A DNA stretch of 64,000 nt from an uncultured Verrucomicrobiota bacterium (GTDB lineage: Bacteria; Verrucomicrobiota; Kiritimatiellia; CAIVKH01), in assembly GCA_937996795.1 (NCBI GenBank), contig CALKUH010000068.1, positions 1 through 64,000 on the forward strand, written 5' to 3'. The notes under the pieces are model-generated. The model did not search any database and was not told where the DNA came from. It was given only the letters and a program-made list of their open reading frames with translations. Positions 1 to 8,029 of the stretch are shown one piece after another (the stretch's first letter is position 1; every line of letters begins with the position of its first letter). A program made the translations under genes and the position numbers.

Positions 1-399
1 CTGGCCCGTGCCTGGCAGCGCGCGGCGCTGCGCCTGCGCATCCGCCAGGAGGATGCCCTGGCCGCGCTCTACCGGCGTGAAGAGGGGCGGGCCGCCGAGA
101 CGGCGTTGCCGGCGGAGCGCCTGTTGCGCCACCTCTGGAAGCGCGGCTGGGCGGAACCCGGATCGGCGGGATGGCGCCTCACGCGCGCCGGGCGTGTCGA
201 GGCGGAGACGATCATCCGTTCGCATCGCCTGTGGGAACGGTATCTGGTGGATCAGGCGAACGTGCGCGCCGATCAGGCGCACCACGCGTCCGAACGGCTC
301 GAGCACGTCACCACGCCGGCCCTGCGCGCGAACCTCGACGATGCGCTCGACCGCCCCGGCACCGATCCACACGGCCGCGCGATTCCGCCCCCGAACTGA
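1..399 (+). CDS. C-terminal part of metal ABC transporter permease fused to a DtxR-like domain (partial)
   Basis: The frame is open from base 1 and stops at 397-399, so the 5' part lies outside the window. The visible 132 residues begin with a basic, helical stretch and a winged-helix-like segment (about residues 40-70). They end with a region typical of the DtxR/MntR metal-binding and dimerisation domain: RLWERYL, then HHASERLEH, then DPHGRAIP. In many bacteria this module is the cytoplasmic tail of Mn/Zn/Fe ABC permeases of the MntB/TroC class, and the residues before it (LRIRQEDALAALY) resemble that linker. A free-standing DtxR regulator is the alternative; only upstream sequence can decide. 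The metal specificity cannot be read from this fragment. Confidence 0.6.
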   Translation: MARAWQRAALRLRIRQEDALAALYRREEGRAAETALPAERLLRHLWKRGWAEPGSAGWRLTRAGRVEAETIIRSHRLWERYLVDQANVRADQAHHASERLEHVTTPALRANLDDALDRPGTDPHGRAIPPPN

Positions 400-410
400 A
401 CGATGGCCCG

Positions 411-3400
411 CTACGGGACGTCGATCCGGTAGAAGCGCTGGTTGTTGGGCGGATCGCCCGGGGGCAGGCCGGTCAGCGAACCGTCATCAAACCAATCCAG
501 CGTGCTGTTGTTTCCCGTGTAGATCGTGTTGATGAGCTGCCACAGCGAGGTGTCGGCCAGATCATTTTTCCACTCCAGGCGGTAGGGAATGCCCGGCTTG
601 CTCGACCAACTGACGCGCACGCGGTTCGTGCCCGGGACGGGCTGAAGGGCGGCGCCACTCACGCGGAGAAATTCCCCCGAGGCGGTGGGATCGGTGCCCG
701 CGCGGTATTCCGCGGCGTTGTGTACGCCGTCGCCATCCGCGTCGCATGTCGCGCAGGTGGACGCGTTGGTGGATGCGGCCGGTCCGAAATGGTGCTGGCG
801 CCAGGCGTCGGGCACGCCGTCGCCCACGCTGTCAGGGCCCAGGCGTATGCCGGTCGGGCTGCCGGTGTGCGCGAATTTCACGCGGGTGAATGCGCCGTCC
901 TGGATCCAGCCGAAGTCCGCCGCCGACCACGCCGTGAGGCTGGTGTAGGCCGGCATCCGGATGCCATCGCGGAGGACGGCGACGGGCGTCGATCCGCGGA
1001 TCCTGAACGACACCGGCCGCGCGGGCCCGCTGAGCGCGAGGGCGGTGACGGTCTCGTTGCTGGTGCACGACACCTGCGTGCCATCGAACACGCGGAACGA
1101 GGATTGCGTGGAGGGATACACCGTGAAATCCAGCGCACCGCCCCAGGTGGCGAGGTTCGTGTGGCCGAGATAGCCGTCGTCCACCAGTGTCATCACGTTC
1201 GTCGAAATCATGGGCACGATGGCGCCGTGGCGGATGAAGACGGGGAAGTGCGCCTGGTCGGCGTTGCTCCACGTGACGAGCTGGCCGCCGGTGTAGGTGA
1301 CCGACGGGTTCCACCAGTCGTGCCAGAGACCGGCCGGCAGGTACAGGTCGCGCGTCACCGCGTTGTTTGTGATGATCGCGGCGACCACCAGCTCGTTCCC
1401 GAAATAATACGTGTGCCGGATGCTGTGCGTGTTGGCGTCGTCGGGATGCAGGAGGACGAGCGGGCGGATGATCGGCAGGCCGTTGCTGGTTGATTCGTGC
1501 GCGTAGGAGTAGATGTAGGGGAAGAGCGCGGTGTGCAGTTTCGTGTAGCTGCGATAGTTCTCCAGCGCGTTCGTGCCGAAACTCCACGGATATTGGATGC
1601 CCGCGCTCACCTGCCGGTGAATCTGCATCAGCGGCGTGAACGCGCCGAACTGTGTCCAGCGCATGAACAGGTTCGTGAGCGTGGAGCTGTAGCAGCAATC
1701 CTGGTAGCCGCCGACATCGTGGCTCCAGATCGAATAGCCGCTCATCGCCGCCGACTGGCCCGCAACGACCACGCTGGCGAGCCCGTTCTCCTGTCCGAAG
1801 TTCGGTTCGTTGTCACCCGCCCAGTAGCCGGGATACGCCTGGCTGCCCGTGAAACCGCTCCGCGCGAACAGGAGGCCGTTTGTGTTGAGCACGTTCCAGA
1901 CCGTGCGGTGGTAGAGCGGCGCGTAGCCGTTCGCCATTTCCACGCCGGTGCGCCCATCGAAGTAGCTCGCCGTGGCCGGGATGTAGGAACCGGGCGGATT
2001 GCCCGATTCGCCGTCGTCCGTCTTGAAGCCGCCGATCGCGCCGCCGCTCACCGCCACAAGGTTGCTGAGTTGGGCCTGCAGCCACGCCGCGGCGTCGGGA
2101 TTCGTGAAGTCCACCGGGCTGCCCGTGCCCTTCCACCAGGTGACCACCAGCGGCGGGCCGCCGGTGGCGGAGCGCACGAAGTAGCCGAGGTTCGAGCCCG
2201 CCGCATAGTTCGCCGCGTAGCCATTCGTGATGCCGGGCGCGTCCTGCACCTGCGTCACGTTCACGAACGGCGTCATCCAGCAGATGATCTTGAACCCGTT
2301 GGTGCGGATGAAGGTCATCATGTCGGCCAGCGTCGCGAAGCCGGGATAGACCACGCTCTCGTTCGTGCTGCTGCGCGAGAACTGGTCCATGTTCCAGGTG
2401 AAGTCGTTGTAGGCCGTCTCCCACGGCGAGTCGAAAACGAACGCCGTGCCGGGCAGGCCGAGTTCGCGGTACTTGCTGATCACGTAGCGCACCTCGCCGC
2501 CGCTGCGCCAGTGGTCGGACGACAGCCACGGCGCATAGGCCCAGGCCGGGGTGGGGGCGGGGCGGCCGGTGTAGCCGGTGAACCGTGAGAGCACGTTCGT
2601 CAGGTGCGGGCCGAAGACGACGTTGAATTTCAGCGAGGGATAGAGGTTGCTCACGACGTAGCGGTTCGTGAAGGACGCGCGCATGTTGAAATAGCTGAGC
2701 GCCTCGGAGTCGAGGTGGAACCCGTAGCCCCGGTTGCTGATGAACCACGGCACCACCTTGTAGGAGCGGTCGCCCTTGGCCCCGGGTGGATCGTCGGTGA
2801 CCATGCGGACCACGCGGCCGGCCTGGTCGAAGTCATTGAACTTTTCGCCGAACCCGTAGAAGCGCTCGCTGCCGTCGGACAGCCCCGACAGGATCGTTTG
2901 CGTGACCGGCTGGCTGCCCCAGTGCGACACTTCATAGCGGAACACGCCGTCCGCGAGGACGGTCAGGCGCGCGGTGATCGACGTCGCGGCAAAGCGCTGC
3001 GTCACCTCGACGCCGTTGGTCAGCGGAGCCGAGGCCAGCACCTCGCCAACGTAGTGGCGTTCCCCGCCGCTCTCCACCGCCGCGGGCGGGAAGACCTGGG
3101 AAACAGCCAGCGGCGTGCCGGCGCGGTCGGGCCCGAGGATTTCGAGATGCCCGGAGTCCGTGTAGAGGCGCGCGACCAGCTCGCCCGTGCTGGAGGCGTT
3201 GGTGATCGCGATGTGCGCGCCGGACGGCTGAAGCGGGTGCTGCACCGTGTAAGAGAACGGGTCAGCCTGCGCGACCGATTCGAATTCGGTCGCCTGCGAC
3301 AAGGCGTCATTGCCGTACAGGTAGGTCGGCAACTGGTCGCTGTACGGGATGCGCAGGTAGTACTGAACTGTGTCGCCCGCGCGGTAGGCGCCGCCGGTGA

Positions 3401-4208
3401 TCGTGCCCGCGAAGTACTTGTTGTTCGCGTTCTCAAGGAAGAACGTCATCGGCTGCGCCGACCAGACCGTGCCGGTTGCGTGCTTGTGGAAAATCGTGCT
3501 GCCCGCCTGGAGCTGGTTGCCGGTGATGCCGCCACCCTGGAACTGGTTGCCGTTGTAGATCGTGACGGCGGTGTTGGAGAAAATGTCGCGGTAGGGCAGG
3601 CGCATCGACGCAATGGACGGTTCTGCGTTGTTCGGGATGTGCCATGCGTTGCCGGTGCGCGGCTTGAAGTTGGCGTCCTGCACCAGCGCGATGCGGTCGA
3701 TGCGGAACCCGTCCTCGCGCATCCACACGGAAAAATTGTGCGTCGCCGCGCTCGGCGCGCTGATCGACGCCGTGCCGCCGCCCTGCGCGCCGTTCGTCCA
3801 CACCCAGACGTTGGACACCCCGTTCAGCGTGATTCCCGGCCCGACGGCGCCGTTCAGGCCGACATGGGCGGAATCATCGTTGCCGCCCGTGCCGTACCCG
3901 CGCACCCAGACGAAATAGGTGCCGCTCGCGTTGAACTGGATCGGATAGTCCAGTTGCGGGCTCGTGGACGAAATGCTCGTGGTGATGTTGGATCCGATGT
4001 CCGGCAGCGACTGAACCACCGCGCCGCTGGTCGCCGGTGGCGCATTGGTCACCACCCAGGCATGCGCGCCGCGCGGCGTATTCGTGGCGAACCCCTCCGC
4101 CTCGAACACCACCGTGCCTGTTTGCGTGGTGTACACCTGCGCCCGCGCCTCCAGCGAAAGCGCACACAGCGCAGCGCCCCAGATCCGTATCCACACGCGA
4201 TTCCGCAT
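411..4208 (-). CDS. Secreted glycoside hydrolase family 31 (alpha-glucosidase/alpha-xylosidase type)
   Basis: 1265 residues with a signal peptide (MRNRVWIRIWGAALCALSLEARA). A CBM-like beta-sandwich (about 25-180) and a linker follow, then the GH31 N-terminal domain and catalytic barrel (about 330-1000). The GH31 nucleophile motif is GGFKTDDGES (Asp near residue 728) and the acid/base motif is WAGDNEP (Asp near 798). A thrombospondin-3/EF-hand-like calcium segment (CDADGDGVHNAAEY) and a small terminal beta domain ending FYRIDVP follow. The family cleaves terminal alpha-linked glucose or xylose from polysaccharides; the substrate cannot be assigned from sequence. A strong Shine-Dalgarno (GGAGGGG) precedes the ATG at 4208. 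The gene is transcribed away from the 4433 gene, with a 224-base shared upstream region. Its tail domain resembles that of the 9123-12695 protein. Confidence 0.9.
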   Translation of the reverse strand: MRNRVWIRIWGAALCALSLEARAQVYTTQTGTVVFEAEGFATNTPRGAHAWVVTNAPPATSGAVVQSLPDIGSNITTSISSTSPQLDYPIQFNASGTYFVWVRGYGTGGNDDSAHVGLNGAVGPGITLNGVSNVWVWTNGAQGGGTASISAPSAATHNFSVWMREDGFRIDRIALVQDANFKPRTGNAWHIPNNAEPSIASMRLPYRDIFSNTAVTIYNGNQFQGGGITGNQLQAGSTIFHKHATGTVWSAQPMTFFLENANNKYFAGTITGGAYRAGDTVQYYLRIPYSDQLPTYLYGNDALSQATEFESVAQADPFSYTVQHPLQPSGAHIAITNASSTGELVARLYTDSGHLEILGPDRAGTPLAVSQVFPPAAVESGGERHYVGEVLASAPLTNGVEVTQRFAATSITARLTVLADGVFRYEVSHWGSQPVTQTILSGLSDGSERFYGFGEKFNDFDQAGRVVRMVTDDPPGAKGDRSYKVVPWFISNRGYGFHLDSEALSYFNMRASFTNRYVVSNLYPSLKFNVVFGPHLTNVLSRFTGYTGRPAPTPAWAYAPWLSSDHWRSGGEVRYVISKYRELGLPGTAFVFDSPWETAYNDFTWNMDQFSRSSTNESVVYPGFATLADMMTFIRTNGFKIICWMTPFVNVTQVQDAPGITNGYAANYAAGSNLGYFVRSATGGPPLVVTWWKGTGSPVDFTNPDAAAWLQAQLSNLVAVSGGAIGGFKTDDGESGNPPGSYIPATASYFDGRTGVEMANGYAPLYHRTVWNVLNTNGLLFARSGFTGSQAYPGYWAGDNEPNFGQENGLASVVVAGQSAAMSGYSIWSHDVGGYQDCCYSSTLTNLFMRWTQFGAFTPLMQIHRQVSAGIQYPWSFGTNALENYRSYTKLHTALFPYIYSYAHESTSNGLPIIRPLVLLHPDDANTHSIRHTYYFGNELVVAAIITNNAVTRDLYLPAGLWHDWWNPSVTYTGGQLVTWSNADQAHFPVFIRHGAIVPMISTNVMTLVDDGYLGHTNLATWGGALDFTVYPSTQSSFRVFDGTQVSCTSNETVTALALSGPARPVSFRIRGSTPVAVLRDGIRMPAYTSLTAWSAADFGWIQDGAFTRVKFAHTGSPTGIRLGPDSVGDGVPDAWRQHHFGPAASTNASTCATCDADGDGVHNAAEYRAGTDPTASGEFLRVSGAALQPVPGTNRVRVSWSSKPGIPYRLEWKNDLADTSLWQLINTIYTGNNSTLDWFDDGSLTGLPPGDPPNNQRFYRIDVP

Positions 4209-4432
4209 AAACCCGCCCCTCCTTCAGGTCTCGCGCACCTTTTCCGTGCAAGTATGTGAAAAGTACGCTAAATAAAGATACCCCGTCCGACGATTTTGGC
4301 GAGTGGAATCGTACGGGCGCCCGCACGCCGGTCGTTCGCTTTCCGGGCGCGTCCGTGATTCGCAGTTGAAACCGCGGCGCGATACGGGTATGAAAGCGGG
4401 CTCATTTTGAACAGGAACCGAGGAGACGCAAC

Positions 4433-4642
4433 ATGGCGGTCATTCATATTCGCAACAAACACCTCCGTCGCAAGCGCAAGGGCGCAGCGGACAAGCGCCG
4501 TCGCGCCAAGGTGCAGAAGAAGCGCGCGCTCGCGCTCGGCGTTCCCGAGGCCAAGGCCGACAAGATGAACACGAAGCAGATTCGCACGCTGCTGCGGAAT
4601 CCGAAGAAGACGGCGAAGCGCTTCGCGAAGAAGTCCGCCTGA
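4433..4642 (+). CDS. Small, highly basic protein of unknown function
   Basis: 69 residues, very rich in Lys and Arg (RRKRKGAADKRRRAKVQKKR), with no signal peptide or membrane segment. The composition resembles small ribosomal or nucleic-acid-binding proteins, but I recognise no family. The start is well supported by GAGGAGA about 8 bases upstream. Only 13 bases separate its stop from lpxL, so the two are probably co-transcribed. Binding to RNA or DNA is inferred only from charge. Confidence 0.7.
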   Translation: MAVIHIRNKHLRRKRKGAADKRRRAKVQKKRALALGVPEAKADKMNTKQIRTLLRNPKKTAKRFAKKSA

Positions 4643-4655
4643 TCGGCTGGCGGCC

Positions 4656-5558
4656 ATGGCGGTGCGCCTGCGATACCGCGTGGAGTACGTCCTGTTGCGC
4701 GGCGTCTGCGCGTTGCTGAACGCGCTGCCGTATCGTCTGGCGCTGGCGCTGGCCGCCGCGGCGAGCGCGCTGGTCTACCGGCTCGCGCCGCGCAGGTCGG
4801 CGGAGGCGCGCCGGCGCATCCGCGAGGTCTTTCCCGACAAAACGCCGCGCGAGATCGGGCGCATCGCCCGTCACTCCCTGCGCAACCTGTTCTTCAGCGC
4901 GGTGGAGTCCATCCGATTCCCCCGGCTTGGCCCCGCGTGGATCGCGCGCCATGTGGATGTCGGGAATTTTCCGCAACAGGTGGAGGCCCACCTGAAACCG
5001 GGGCAGGGCGCGATCTTCGCCATCCCGCACATGGGCAATTGGGAAATGGCCGGCCTTGTGGCCGGCGCCCGCGGGCACCCGATGTTCTTCCTCGTTGGCG
5101 GGCAGCGGAACCCGCTGGCGGAAACGTTTATGAACCGCGCGCGCGCGGCGACCGGCATCGATGTTATCAAGCGCGGCGACAACTCTGTCCGTGTCATCCT
5201 CCGGAACCTGCGCGCCGGGAAAACCTTCGGCATCCTGCCCGACGTCCGCATGCCGATGCCGGGCGTGGTGGTGAACTTCCTCGGGGCGACCGCCGACCTG
5301 CCGGGCGGCATCGGGCTCTTCGCGCGCCATACCGGCGTGCCTGTGTTTATCGGCCATGTGCGGCGCGAAGGGTGGACCCGCCACGTGTGGACGTTTGAGG
5401 CCCCGCGATGGGCCGATCCGAACGCCGAACCGGAAGCCGATGCGAAACGCCTCACCCAAGCCGTGGCCGACCACTTCACCGAGGCGATCCGCAGGCATCC
5501 GGACCAGTATTTCTGGTACAACAAACGCTGGGTCCTGCAGTCGCGCGACCCGAAATAG
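4656..5558 (+). CDS. lpxL: Lipid A biosynthesis acyltransferase (LpxL/HtrB family)
   Basis: 300 residues. The family transfers a secondary acyl chain onto the lipid A precursor at the inner membrane. The hydrophobic N-terminal anchor is at about residues 10-45. The acyltransferase HX4E motif appears as HMGNWE (about residue 127), and the later region GIGLFARHTGVPVF is typical of the family. Length matches LpxL/LpxM members (about 300). There is no good Shine-Dalgarno at the ATG; translation may be coupled to the small basic gene 13 bases upstream. With the LpxC-like gene at 33.5 kb it supports an LPS-bearing outer membrane. Which secondary acyl position it fills cannot be told. Confidence 0.85.
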   Translation: MAVRLRYRVEYVLLRGVCALLNALPYRLALALAAAASALVYRLAPRRSAEARRRIREVFPDKTPREIGRIARHSLRNLFFSAVESIRFPRLGPAWIARHVDVGNFPQQVEAHLKPGQGAIFAIPHMGNWEMAGLVAGARGHPMFFLVGGQRNPLAETFMNRARAATGIDVIKRGDNSVRVILRNLRAGKTFGILPDVRMPMPGVVVNFLGATADLPGGIGLFARHTGVPVFIGHVRREGWTRHVWTFEAPRWADPNAEPEADAKRLTQAVADHFTEAIRRHPDQYFWYNKRWVLQSRDPK

Positions 5559-5580
5559 GCGTGCACGCCCGGGCTGGCCG

Positions 5581-6555
5581 TCAGATCACCCAGTCGTTGC
5601 CACCCGCATCGCCGCTGCGTTTGATGCGCAGGTCGGGATGATTCGCGGAAACCATCGTGTTGGGCGGTACGCTCTCCACGAGGAACACGTTGCCACCGAT
5701 CGTGGAGCCGCGCCCGATCACGGTGTTCCCGCCCAGGATCGTCGCGTTCGCATAGATCACGACGCCGTCCTCGACGGTGGGGTGCCGCTTGATGTGCTTG
5801 ATTGGAAATCCGTTCGCATCGAGCGGGAAGCTGCGCGCGCCGAGCGTGACGCCCTGGTAGAGCTTCACGTTGTTCCCGATGACCGTGGTTTCACCGATGA
5901 CCACGCCGGTGGCATGGTCGATGAAGAATCCGTGCCCGATCTGGGCGCCGGGGTGGATGTCCACGCCCGTCTGCGCGTGCGTCCACTCGCTCATGATGCG
6001 CGGCACGATCGGCACATCGAGTTTGTAGAGCTCATGCGCGATCCGGTGCGACGTGATGGCGAGCACGCCGGGATAGGCCAGTTGGACCTCGGCATAGGTC
6101 AACGCCGCGGGGTCGCCCTCATAGGCGGCGCGGACGTCCTCGATGAGCAGGCTCCGGACGTCCGGCAGCCGTTCGGCAAAGCGGTCGAGGATGTGCTTGG
6201 ACTCGGTCTTCACCGCGCACGGGCTGTGGTCGCCTTCGTGGCGCGCGGCCTCGCCTTTCCAGCGGAAGGGCAGGGCGCGCTCGATTTCCGGGCGCAACAG
6301 GTTCAGCGCCCGCGCGGTGTGGCGGCGGACATAGGCCGGCAGTCCGGCGCGGTGCACCGGGCGATGCGACAATTTCCCGGGGAAGAGGACGTCGATCAGC
6401 GTGCGCAGCGACTCGATGATTTTCTGGCTGTTCGGGTAGCAGCCCAGCACGCTGTCCGGCCGGTCCTCGTCGCAATCCGCGTAGAGGGAAAGCAGGCGGT
6501 CCGCAATCTCGTCGAGGTGCGTGGCGGATGAAGCGGATGACCGTTTGCGTGCCAT
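5581..6555 (-). CDS. cysE: Serine O-acetyltransferase
   Basis: 324 residues. It makes O-acetylserine from serine and acetyl-CoA, the first step of cysteine synthesis. The C-terminal half is a left-handed beta-helix of hexapeptide repeats (GVDIHPGAQIGHGFFIDHATGV and following). The catalytic Asp-His region of SATs (FIDHATGVVIGE) and the GARSFPLD / KRHPTVEDGV signatures are present. The N-terminal helical domain is long, as in plant-type and actinobacterial/PVC SATs. I chose the ATG at 6555; the longer frame would run into tRNA-Pro. The ATG lies only 19 bases after the tRNA and lacks a clear Shine-Dalgarno, which suggests a tRNA-cysE transcript. Confidence 0.9.
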   Translation of the reverse strand: MARKRSSASSATHLDEIADRLLSLYADCDEDRPDSVLGCYPNSQKIIESLRTLIDVLFPGKLSHRPVHRAGLPAYVRRHTARALNLLRPEIERALPFRWKGEAARHEGDHSPCAVKTESKHILDRFAERLPDVRSLLIEDVRAAYEGDPAALTYAEVQLAYPGVLAITSHRIAHELYKLDVPIVPRIMSEWTHAQTGVDIHPGAQIGHGFFIDHATGVVIGETTVIGNNVKLYQGVTLGARSFPLDANGFPIKHIKRHPTVEDGVVIYANATILGGNTVIGRGSTIGGNVFLVESVPPNTMVSANHPDLRIKRSGDAGGNDWVI

Positions 6556-6561
6556 GAAAGG

Positions 6562-6662
6562 TTCGACCGCAGCGTCGGGCCGACGAGATTCGAACTCGTG
6601 ACCTCTTGCACCCCAAGCAAGCGCTCTACCAGGCTGAGCCACGGCCCGCCGCTGCGGTCGAA
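6562..6662. repeat. 13-bp perfect inverted repeat flanking tRNA-Pro
   Basis: TTCGACCGCAGCG at 6562-6574 is the exact reverse complement of 6650-6662. The arms abut the tRNA with 0 and 1 base between, so in the precursor they would extend the acceptor stem by about 13 base pairs. This could serve RNA processing (for example an RNase III-type cut) or stabilise the transcript. The function is inferred; the repeat itself is read directly. Confidence 0.7.
6575..6648 (-). tRNA. tRNA-Pro(GGG)
   Basis: A complete cloverleaf folds by eye. The acceptor stem CGGGCCG pairs with CGGCCCG, the D stem GCTC with GAGC, and the anticodon stem CTTGC with GCAAG around loop TTGGGGT (anticodon GGG). The T arm is ACGAG-TTCGAAT-CTCGT and the discriminator base is A. 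The first base C is typical of proline tRNAs. CCA is not encoded. Exact 13-base inverted repeats flank the gene (see the repeat entry). Confidence 0.95.
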
Positions 6663-6721
6663 AGGAAAGAACGTATCAGGCGGAAGGATTCAGCGTCAAT
6701 GCCGCGCTGCGCCGAGTGTGC

Positions 6722-6874
6722 TCAGCGGCCTTCCAATCCGGGAATGCCGGGCGACCCTTCCCACGATTGCGGCGCATTCCACGGAATCGCCGAATCGGCA
6801 TACGGATCGGCGGTGGCGCAGCCCATCGAGAGGGCGGTGATTGCGAGAAGCATGAGTAGAGCGAACGCTTTCAT
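6722..6874 (-). CDS. Tiny putative lipoprotein
   Basis: A 50-residue open frame that begins MKAFALLMLLAITALSMGC, a textbook type II signal peptide with lipobox LSMGC. A short Pro/Trp-containing mature part (about 31 residues, with PWNAPQSWEGSPG) follows. There is a weak GGAG about 9 bases before the ATG at 6874. It sits in line with the coiled-coil gene (7004-7891), a tiny membrane peptide upstream, and tRNA-Pro/cysE downstream. No family is recognised. Similar tiny lipoproteins are easily missed by gene callers. Confidence 0.6.
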   Translation of the reverse strand: MKAFALLMLLAITALSMGCATADPYADSAIPWNAPQSWEGSPGIPGLEGR

Positions 6875-6891
6875 GGCGGAGACTCCGCAAT

Positions 6892-6990
6892 TCAAAGCGG
6901 CCAGACGCTCGGCGGTTCCTGGTAGAAGCCGAGTTCCATGACCTGCAACGTGACGACGGCTGCAAAAAGCAGCGTCGCGAGGATCGTCAT
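6892..6990 (-). CDS. Possible tiny single-span membrane peptide
   Basis: A frame of 32 residues (MTILATLLFAAVVTLQVMEL then GFYQEPPSVWPL) that is one transmembrane helix plus a short polar tail. AAGGG lies about 10 bases before the ATG at 6990, overlapping the stop of the upstream coiled-coil gene. Its place between a membrane-anchored coiled-coil protein and a lipoprotein suggests one envelope operon. It is short enough that coding is uncertain. Confidence 0.4.
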   Translation of the reverse strand: MTILATLLFAAVVTLQVMELGFYQEPPSVWPL

Positions 6991-7003
6991 GATCGCCAAA
7001 CCC

Positions 7004-7891
7004 TTATTGCGCAGCAACGGAGTCACCCTCCCGGATTGGTAGCTGTTGCCAATCGCCTTTGACATCCGCGATGGCGAGATCACGCGTCACACCGCTGACG
7101 TACACCTTGCCGACCAGCTTGTCGCCGCGGTGCACCAGCAGCTCGGAGTTCGGCCCGAGGCCGGCCTTGCTGCCGACATCGAGAATCACGAAGTTCCAAT
7201 CCTTGTTCACCACGACCACGCGGCCATGCAGGCCTTTCGGCACGACGCGCTTGGGACCCTCGGGCCCGCCGAGGATGTTTTCCAGTTCCACGATCGTCTG
7301 CTCCAGCGTGGCGATCTTGTCGCGCTGGTCCTGCTTCTCATCCTCGAGCGTGGCGATCTGGTTGTTGAGGTCGTCGATCGTCACCTGCAGTTCGCCCTTC
7401 TCGCGTTCCAGCGTGCCGATCTGGTCCTGCTGGCGGGCGATTTCCGCGTTCCGCTGGGTGATCGTGTCGTTCAGTTGGACGATTTCCGCGCGGGCATTCT
7501 CGAGGTCCTGCCGCGTCTGCGCGAGTTCCATTCGGGTCTGGGCCAGTTCGTCGGATGTCTTCTTCAGGTCCGCGTAGGTGGTGCCCAGTTCCCCGTAACG
7601 CACCTTGGCGAGGGTGACGAGCTTCGCCAGTTCCGGCGCCATCGTGTCCGCCGGGTTCAGCTCGTTCTCGTAGATCATCAGGCGGTTGCCATCAATGGAG
7701 ACATTGAGATCCTTGATGAACGGTTCCTCGCCCTTGTTGAGTTCCATCGCGGTGTCGACAACGGCTTTTTCCAGATTTTGCGTGCGGCCTTTGAGCTGTT
7801 CGCGCTTGCCGTAGAGATTGATGGCGAGCACCAGCGCCGTGATGCTGAGCAGGAGAAGCAGAACGACGAATACTTTAAGGGCTTTTGCCAT
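7004..7891 (-). CDS. Membrane-anchored coiled-coil protein
   Basis: 295 residues. There is one N-terminal membrane segment (about residues 6-25, VFVVLLLLLSITALVLA), then a periplasmic domain. A long coiled coil follows (about 95-215, regular Leu/Ile/Val heptads with Glu, Gln and Lys). The C-terminal beta domain (about 220-290) contains GRVVVVNKDWNFVILDVGS and resembles small barrel domains of envelope scaffold proteins. No enzyme motif is seen. The two tiny genes downstream on the same strand are probably co-transcribed. A structural envelope role is inference. Confidence 0.75.
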   Translation of the reverse strand: MAKALKVFVVLLLLLSITALVLAINLYGKREQLKGRTQNLEKAVVDTAMELNKGEEPFIKDLNVSIDGNRLMIYENELNPADTMAPELAKLVTLAKVRYGELGTTYADLKKTSDELAQTRMELAQTRQDLENARAEIVQLNDTITQRNAEIARQQDQIGTLEREKGELQVTIDDLNNQIATLEDEKQDQRDKIATLEQTIVELENILGGPEGPKRVVPKGLHGRVVVVNKDWNFVILDVGSKAGLGPNSELLVHRGDKLVGKVYVSGVTRDLAIADVKGDWQQLPIREGDSVAAQ

Positions 7892-8029
7892 GGTGTGCTC
7901 CGTAGTCCGACGCGTCTAAATCTTCAATGGAGCGAGAGTAGCGACGGCGGGGAAGAACTGTCAAACGCAAAGGTCTGCCAGCCCAAGCCGCAGCTTGCGT
8001 CGGGAACGCGGCGTGGCCAAGCTCCCGGC

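Noticed and set aside
3800..3816. Further CAGACGTTG-like strings (also near 31511 and 60146)
   Set aside because: They lie inside conserved coding sequence, are single and lack the flanking TTA, so chance explains them.
171..4259. Long plus-strand open frames opposite the GH31 gene (171-1493, 1497-2588, 2604-4259)
   Set aside because: They are antisense shadows of a high-GC gene with clear GH31 motifs. Their translations are Arg/Ala/His-rich with no recognisable domains.
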